This document shows positions 59,250-64,000 of a DNA stretch of 64,000 nucleotides, piece after piece. A model generated the notes under the pieces. That model saw only the letters and a program-made list of their open reading frames with translations. It did no database searches and had not been told where the DNA came from. This DNA is from Meandrina meandrites (taxonomy: Eukaryota; Cnidaria; Anthozoa; Scleractinia; Meandrinidae). The stretch is from NCBI GenBank assembly GCA_963693305.1, contig OY855903.1, forward strand, positions 38,216,251-38,280,250. The letters are read 5' to 3'. Each line of letters opens with the position of its first letter. Within the stretch, counting starts at the first letter, position 1. A program made the position numbers and the translations under genes.

Positions 59250-59507
59250 ATGGAGTTTGAAACGCTAAGAGAATCATCAATACTTGCGGGAACTGACGCT
59301 GTTGAGCACTCAAGCATTGCGAAAAACTGGACTACAGACATGCAACAGAGTTTTCCTTATCAACACAAGAATGTTCTCGAAGATGCAATGGACACCATAT
59401 TTAAGCTTAGTTGCGCTCTAAAAGAAGAAACGAAAAACGAAATGAGTACTTCAAGCACACACATAGAAGTTACTGGTTCTGGGACAAAATTTTTAAAACA
59501 AATATAA
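59250..59507 (+). other. ORF running into Polinton 2 left end
   Basis: 85 codons (MEFETLRESSILAGTDAVEH...). The last ~17 codons lie inside the Polinton palindrome, so if this is a host exon its end has been replaced by the insertion. No domain recognised. Confidence 0.25.
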
Positions 59508-59622
59508 CAAAGCTTTATTATAAAGAAACTCGGCTCCCATGCTCGCCTCGTTTCTTTATAATAAAGCTTTGTTATATTTGTTTTAAAAATTTTCTCCCAG
59601 AACCAGTAACTTCTATGTGTGT
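59457..59622. repeat. Terminal palindrome of Polinton 2
   Basis: 166 bp. The arms (ACACACATAGAAGTTACTGG.. / ..CCAGTAACTTCTATGTGTGT) differ from Polinton 1 over long stretches yet pair internally. The 22-nt centre at 59,529-59,550 is identical to that at 35,459-35,480, in the same orientation. Confidence 0.93.
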
Positions 59623-60582
59623 GCTGGAATTTGAGTGAAAATAAGCAAGCAAGGAAGTAACAAAGAGCGAGCGGGAATGTAACAAAAAAAAAATATTTTC
59701 TTTTTAAAAAATGCCCGCACTGTATAATATACAAAAGTGTCTCAGAATTATTTTCCATTTGAACAATTATCTGCACTTGTATATACGCCGAGATGGCAGC
59801 CGCGAGATTTTCGTCCAATGTTCTGAAAACATTTTACGGTCCAATAACTGAAGAGGAAAATAGAAATCTTCCTCAACCATTACAACCTGAACGTGTTCTT
59901 ACACGCGACGGGTTTAAAATAAGTCAGACTAATTTCCAAGAATGGCTTCGTGTATGGATAATGAACGTATCTCAAACAAATCCAAACAACAAAGATATTT
60001 ATATGTTTAAAAATGCAAACAAAGAAAAGTATACTAATTTGATTGAACAGGAAATTCTAAAGTTGGGAAGTGTAAAGGTGAGCTTCGGGTTAAAAGTAAA
60101 TTTTGAAATAGAAAGAAACGGAGAAACGCAAGAAATGTCGCACTATTTTAAAGAGGACCAGCCGCACGTTTTTACCAGGTATGACAAAGAACAGATAGAA
60201 CAAAAATACGAAGAATTCATGGAAAGAATAAAGGGAGAAATAGAAAACTGGTCATTGCTAGGATCAGGATGGGATATAGAAAGTATAGAGCTAGCATACG
60301 TGAACGTAGCAAAATATCAGCCACTACGCGGAGGAACCTATTTGCCACTTCCAGCCGCTCTGGCAAAAAAGAAGGCAATAATAAATGTGAAAAATAAAGA
60401 CAACGAATGCCTGAAGTGGGCTCTAAGAGCAGCATTATTTCCTCCAAAAGACGGTGTGCATCCAGAAAGACCAAGCAAATACCCCAAAAATGACGGGATA
60501 AATTACGAGGGGATAGATTTTCCAACACCGGTAAAACAAATCGACAAGCTGGAAAAACAAAACCGAAACCTGGCAATAAACG
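59457..60582 (+). mobile_element. Polinton element 2, left end only (interrupted)
   Basis: It begins with a terminal palindrome like that of Polinton 1 and carries a polB start ~91% alike. The region between palindrome and polB is ~170 bp versus ~370 bp in Polinton 1, and the HTH mini-gene is missing. The sequence is cut at 60,582 by another element. Its right side is outside the window. Confidence 0.85.
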
Positions 60583-60587
60583 AGTAG
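59793..60587 (+). pseudogene. polB: polB N-terminal fragment of Polinton 2
   Basis: 264 codons starting at the same TATATACGCCGAGATGG context as Polinton 1 polB and closely matching its first ~260 residues. The last residue or two and the TAG stop are supplied by the inserted element, so no catalytic motif remains. Confidence 0.9.
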
Positions 60588-60726
60588 TATATGAATGAAT
60601 GAAAATCTAAACACCCATGTGGGATTTTCCGTATTCGCCAAATTTCGGCGCTCAGCGGCTTCGCGCCTCATTTGGACGAATGACGGGTACATGGGTATTT
60701 AGATTTTCATTCATTCATATACTACT
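60583..60726. repeat. Terminal palindrome of element 3
   Basis: AGTAGTATATGAATGAATGA...AACACCCATG pairs with CATGGGTATTT...TCATTCATTCATATACTACT. The centre continues as an imperfect hairpin (ATTCGCCAAAT...GGCGC...GCGCC...ATTTGGACGAAT). No sequence is shared with the element 1/2 palindromes, but the architecture is the same. Confidence 0.88.
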
Positions 60727-60901
60727 TAGACATAAGATGGAGAACACGGGAGCAAACGTAAAAAAGTTTGCCAAAACACGTGAGAAACCATGAGATAGCG
60801 AACAAGAGAGCAATCGTGAAAAAATAGCCCACCAACACGCGAAAACCCCCAATTAGAGACATATGTGCATTGGCATATACCCGTTTTCTTAAATCATCAA
60901 A

Positions 60902-63900
60902 ATGCAAAGTACACCAGGAATTTTACCACCACCACTAATACCAACAGGTTACACACCAAAGGCAAATACACCAAGACGTCAAAGAAAAAACCAAACACAG
61001 ATTGAAACTGAAAGAGAATTAGACCCACTAAACCCAGCAAGAAAAGGAAGAAAAGAACTAGAACCAGATTCATGGGAAGAGATAGAAAAAGACGTATTTC
61101 AACTGCGGGGGAACACAGTTTACTACATAAGATGGAAAATAGTAGGGCCGCAACTACAAAGAAACGTGACCCCCCTAATGATGAGGCTGCTGCGGAACAA
61201 CCTGCAAAAAAGTTTTAAACTAAGGCATTCATTCCACTACAGACTGCGAAACGTCGAGGACGCGGGGGAGCTAACAGATTTTTATAAAAGAGTAAAGCCC
61301 AATAAAAACCAAAATCCAGATTTAGAAGCATGGTATGAAGAAAAAGAGGCCAACGAGTACGTGGAAAAAGTTTACATAGAATACTGGCGAAACCCGGAGG
61401 GAACCTCACCCCATTTTAAAAAATTCTCAGAAGCCGAAGCGTGGGTAAATGAAAGGGAAGAAGAAAGGTTGTCAAACAGTAATATCGAAAGGCCAAACAC
61501 GAAATGGGTATTTGATGAGCACCTGGAAGTGGAACTGAAGGCCATAAAATTTGACACGCCGTTACTAGGAAATGGGAAACTGCCAGACTGGCTTCGCAAA
61601 CAGCACATAATTTCGCTGGATACATACGCAGATAATCTTTGTTTATGGCGCTGCATTGCGGTACATAGAGGATCATATCCAAACAGAAGTACACAAGAAG
61701 CGGAAAGGCTAATGCAAGAGTATGGGGTAAGAGGAAGAGGAAAAACACCGCTACAAAACCTGGATTGGATAGAAACAAATCTGAACCGGGGTAAATATCT
61801 GTCAGAATGGGAAGGGTTTAGGGTTTACGAGCCGGAGCGGGCGGAAAATGAGATCAAATGGAACTTAGTAAGGCTACCGCCAGAAGACATAAAAAACCTA
61901 ATAACAATTGGGAGGTACGGGGATCACGCATTCTTGATAAAAGACATAGAAAAGCTGGGGAAGAACTTTGCGTGTGCACAGTGTCAGGCCAGATTTACGC
62001 AAAGTAATAACTTGCAAAGGCACGTAAGAACATGCACAAAAGGGAAAACAAGATTCAACTGCCCGGGAGAAAAAGTAGAGGCGCCACAAACAGCATATGA
62101 AAAAGCCTTCTACCCCAAAGAAAAAACCCCATATTCCAAAGAATCAATAGAGTGGCTGGAATACGCGGCGAAAAGGTTTGGAATCCAAATAGACCACGCA
62201 ATGTCGGGGAGAGGAGGGGAAAGGTGGATAGAAAAAGCGCCGGTAGACGGGTACTACCACAAAGAAAAGATCATTTTTCAATACCACGGCTGTTTCTGGC
62301 ATGGATGCGTAAGGTGTTATCCGACCCAAAGGGACAAACCAATAGTGAAATACGGCAACAACAAAAAGATCTCGCTGGAAGAAAAATACCAGCTCACAAA
62401 AAGGAGAACAGCCCAGCTCAAAAAGGAGGGATATCGGGTAATAGAGGGTTGGGCATGCAAAGAAAAAGAGAGAAGATGTAAAATTCCCACCCCCCAATCA
62501 AAGACCTACCCGCACGCAATATTTTACGATTTTGAGTCTTACGGAGACAAAACAAAACGGAAAACGCCAACAGCGTATTTAACAATCGAAAACGAGCACG
62601 TTCCAATATCAGTAAGCATAGGGGACACAAAAGAAACAGGCGTAACCCACATCTGCGAAAAAGGCCCAAAAGAGCTAATCCACAAATTCATGAAAGAAGT
62701 GGAAAGGCGGGGAAAAAGCATCAGAGAACAGGTGAGAAAAGAGTTTATGCCAGAAGATATGGACCTGCTTCCGCAAGAGCAGCAAATAAAAATAGCAGAA
62801 TGGTGTAACCAGGTACCGGTGGTAGGGTTTAACTCCGGAAAATACGACCTAAACCTGATAAAGGCGTATTTTGCGGGGCAGCTGGCGGAAAAAACAAAAC
62901 CGGGAAAGATAAGAGTGGCAAAAGCGGCAAACAAAATAATGTTCATAACCACGCCGAACTACCGCTTTCTGGACATAATAAATTACGTAGGCCCGGGGGT
63001 AACATATGAAAGATGGATCAAAGCGTACGACTGTAAATTACCAAAATCGTGGTTACCATACGAGTGGTTCGACAGCGCGGAAAAGTTAGAATACCCAGGA
63101 TTACCGGATTACCCGCACTGGTATTCAAAACAAAAAAACCAGTTTGTACTAAAGCTGTCGGAATGGAAAGAATGCAAAAAAACGTTCAAAGAAAGGGGGA
63201 TGAAAACGTTCAAAGACTGGCTAGAATACTACAACAACCTGGATGTGGGCCCGGGGTTGGAGGCGTTGCAAAAAATGAAAGCATTCTACACAGAAAAGGG
63301 AATAGACATCATGAAAGACGCGGTCAGCATTCCAGGAGTGAGTTTACATTACCTACTATCAGGAGCAATAAAAACCCAAAACGCGGATCTGCACGCCCCA
63401 AGTGAAGAAGCGTATAAAATGTTGAAAGCGGCAGTTGTGGGAGGACCAAGCCTAGTATTCACAAGATACCATGAAGTGGGAAAAACGAAAATAAGATCAC
63501 ACAAATATGAGGACGCAAAACCGTGTCAAAAAATTCAAGGCTACGATGCGAACGCGCTGTATTTATCAACAATGCTGAGGGAAATGCCATGCGGGAAAGA
63601 AAAAGTGGTAAATTGGGGAGGAACAGAGCAAAGATATGTGGAAGTGGACATAGAAATCCCGCACTGGCTGCACAAAAACCTGGAAAAAAGTTGCCCCTTC
63701 CCAATAGATAAAAAGCTGCTACCAGCGGAAAGAGGAGGAATAAAAGTAGAAAACATCGCAATTTATGAGCCGCTACTGGGATGGTTAGAAGAAAACGGGG
63801 CAGAAATATTGGCAGAGCATAGAGTAATAATTTACAGCGCGGTGGAGCAGTTTATAACAGCGCTAAAAGAAAAAAGCTGGTTTGGCTTCGCGGAAGTGGA

Positions 63901-64000
63901 CATCAAAATCCCGGAAAATTTGCACGAGAAATTCGAAGAAATGTGTCCCTTTTTCTACAACAAAGAGGTGCCAAAGGAAGCGGTGCCAAAGCACATGCTC
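60902..64000 (+). CDS. polB: DNA polymerase B of element 3 (partial, open at window end)
   Basis: From ATG 60,902 the frame is open for 1,033 codons without a stop to the last base. Pro/basic leader; a Cys-containing DTYADNLCLWRCIAVHRG segment (about 240-257); C2H2 finger CAQCQARFTQSNNLQRHVRTC-type (about 358); YHGCFWHGC (461-469), a motif common in large Polinton polymerases. ExoI YDFESYGD (D543, E545), ExoII VVGFNSGKYDLNL (641-653), ExoIII YYNNLDV (D781) and motif A GYDANALYLS (D882) follow. Motifs B and C lie beyond the window. Similarity to the element 1 PolB is only in motifs, so it belongs to another PolB subgroup. Apparently intact. Confidence 0.92.
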   Translation, partial: MQSTPGILPPPLIPTGYTPKANTPRRQRKNQTQIETERELDPLNPARKGRKELEPDSWEEIEKDVFQLRGNTVYYIRWKIVGPQLQRNVTPLMMRLLRNNLQKSFKLRHSFHYRLRNVEDAGELTDFYKRVKPNKNQNPDLEAWYEEKEANEYVEKVYIEYWRNPEGTSPHFKKFSEAEAWVNEREEERLSNSNIERPNTKWVFDEHLEVELKAIKFDTPLLGNGKLPDWLRKQHIISLDTYADNLCLWRCIAVHRGSYPNRSTQEAERLMQEYGVRGRGKTPLQNLDWIETNLNRGKYLSEWEGFRVYEPERAENEIKWNLVRLPPEDIKNLITIGRYGDHAFLIKDIEKLGKNFACAQCQARFTQSNNLQRHVRTCTKGKTRFNCPGEKVEAPQTAYEKAFYPKEKTPYSKESIEWLEYAAKRFGIQIDHAMSGRGGERWIEKAPVDGYYHKEKIIFQYHGCFWHGCVRCYPTQRDKPIVKYGNNKKISLEEKYQLTKRRTAQLKKEGYRVIEGWACKEKERRCKIPTPQSKTYPHAIFYDFESYGDKTKRKTPTAYLTIENEHVPISVSIGDTKETGVTHICEKGPKELIHKFMKEVERRGKSIREQVRKEFMPEDMDLLPQEQQIKIAEWCNQVPVVGFNSGKYDLNLIKAYFAGQLAEKTKPGKIRVAKAANKIMFITTPNYRFLDIINYVGPGVTYERWIKAYDCKLPKSWLPYEWFDSAEKLEYPGLPDYPHWYSKQKNQFVLKLSEWKECKKTFKERGMKTFKDWLEYYNNLDVGPGLEALQKMKAFYTEKGIDIMKDAVSIPGVSLHYLLSGAIKTQNADLHAPSEEAYKMLKAAVVGGPSLVFTRYHEVGKTKIRSHKYEDAKPCQKIQGYDANALYLSTMLREMPCGKEKVVNWGGTEQRYVEVDIEIPHWLHKNLEKSCPFPIDKKLLPAERGGIKVENIAIYEPLLGWLEENGAEILAEHRVIIYSAVEQFITALKEKSWFGFAEVDIKIPENLHEKFEEMCPFFYNKEVPKEAVPKHML

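Larger units (their letters stand above)
60583..64000 (+). mobile_element. Polinton-like element 3, left end, nested in Polinton 2 polB
   Basis: It starts AGTAGTATATGAATG (AGT is the usual Polinton terminus) with a 144-bp palindrome, then a long unrelated polB gene reading into the window edge. It interrupts the polB of element 2. The other end and any target duplication lie outside the window. Confidence 0.8.

Noticed and set aside
63049..63405. 118-codon ORF within the right-hand polB, and similar ones at 62,152-62,481
   Set aside because: Out-of-frame shadows of the continuous polB frame from 60,902.

Overview
This window is animal (invertebrate) nuclear DNA, most likely from a cnidarian such as a stony coral or anemone. 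That assignment is an inference. It rests on a single-exon rhodopsin-class receptor, tRNA-derived SINEs with downstream LINE/MITE debris, chromodomain-type Ty3/gypsy elements with an envelope-like gene, and Polinton/Maverick elements, in AT-rich DNA with little unique coding sequence. Almost everything readable is mobile DNA, much of it nested.

Layout. (1) 1-18,055: one copy (copy A) of a block duplicated elsewhere in the window. It is split by a hAT-like element (1,176-2,803), a second insertion (2,844-3,713) and a 13-kb Ty3/gypsy provirus (4,109-17,149; LTR-gag-pol-env-extra ORF-LTR). The provirus is degraded by frameshifts, a lost RT catalytic box, a 53-bp poly(A)-type insertion and a hammerhead-bearing insertion. 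(2) 18-34.8 kb: a LINE 3' fragment, foldback repeats, and a SINE cut in two by a second, minus-strand gypsy element (20,708-28,367). Then come AT-rich DNA with G-runs, a dispersed repeat, and a frameshifted rhodopsin-like GPCR (32,201-33,092, minus). (3) 34,864-53,905: copy B of the duplicated block, into which a 16.3-kb Polinton (35,388-51,689) has inserted. (4) 53.9-59.4 kb: MITE, SINE, a 2A-peptide ORF and tandem duplications. (5) 59,457 to the end: the left end of a second, related Polinton. Its polB gene is cut at about 60,582 by a third Polinton-like element, which begins at 60,583 and carries a very long unrelated polB frame open to the window edge.

The 16.3-kb Polinton carries protein-primed-type DNA polymerase B, a retroviral-type integrase, an FtsK/HerA-like packaging ATPase, a probable double jelly-roll major capsid protein, a probable (broken) penton, a coiled-coil/membrane protein, a 535-aa protein with an amber stop and a conserved in-frame tail, a cluster of very small membrane proteins, and a zinc-binding protein. 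I found no adenain-type protease. Its 0.5-kb inverted terminal repeats end exactly at the start codons of the first gene on each side, and each encodes the same 47-aa helix-turn-helix protein.

The most unusual signal is at the element ends. Each visible terminus of the two related Polintons is a ~165-bp near-perfect palindrome around the same asymmetric 22-nt centre. The arms have diverged between elements but still pair within each element. The third element starts with a different 144-bp palindrome. This looks like hairpin-forming telomeric DNA and is hard to explain by simple protein-primed linear replication.
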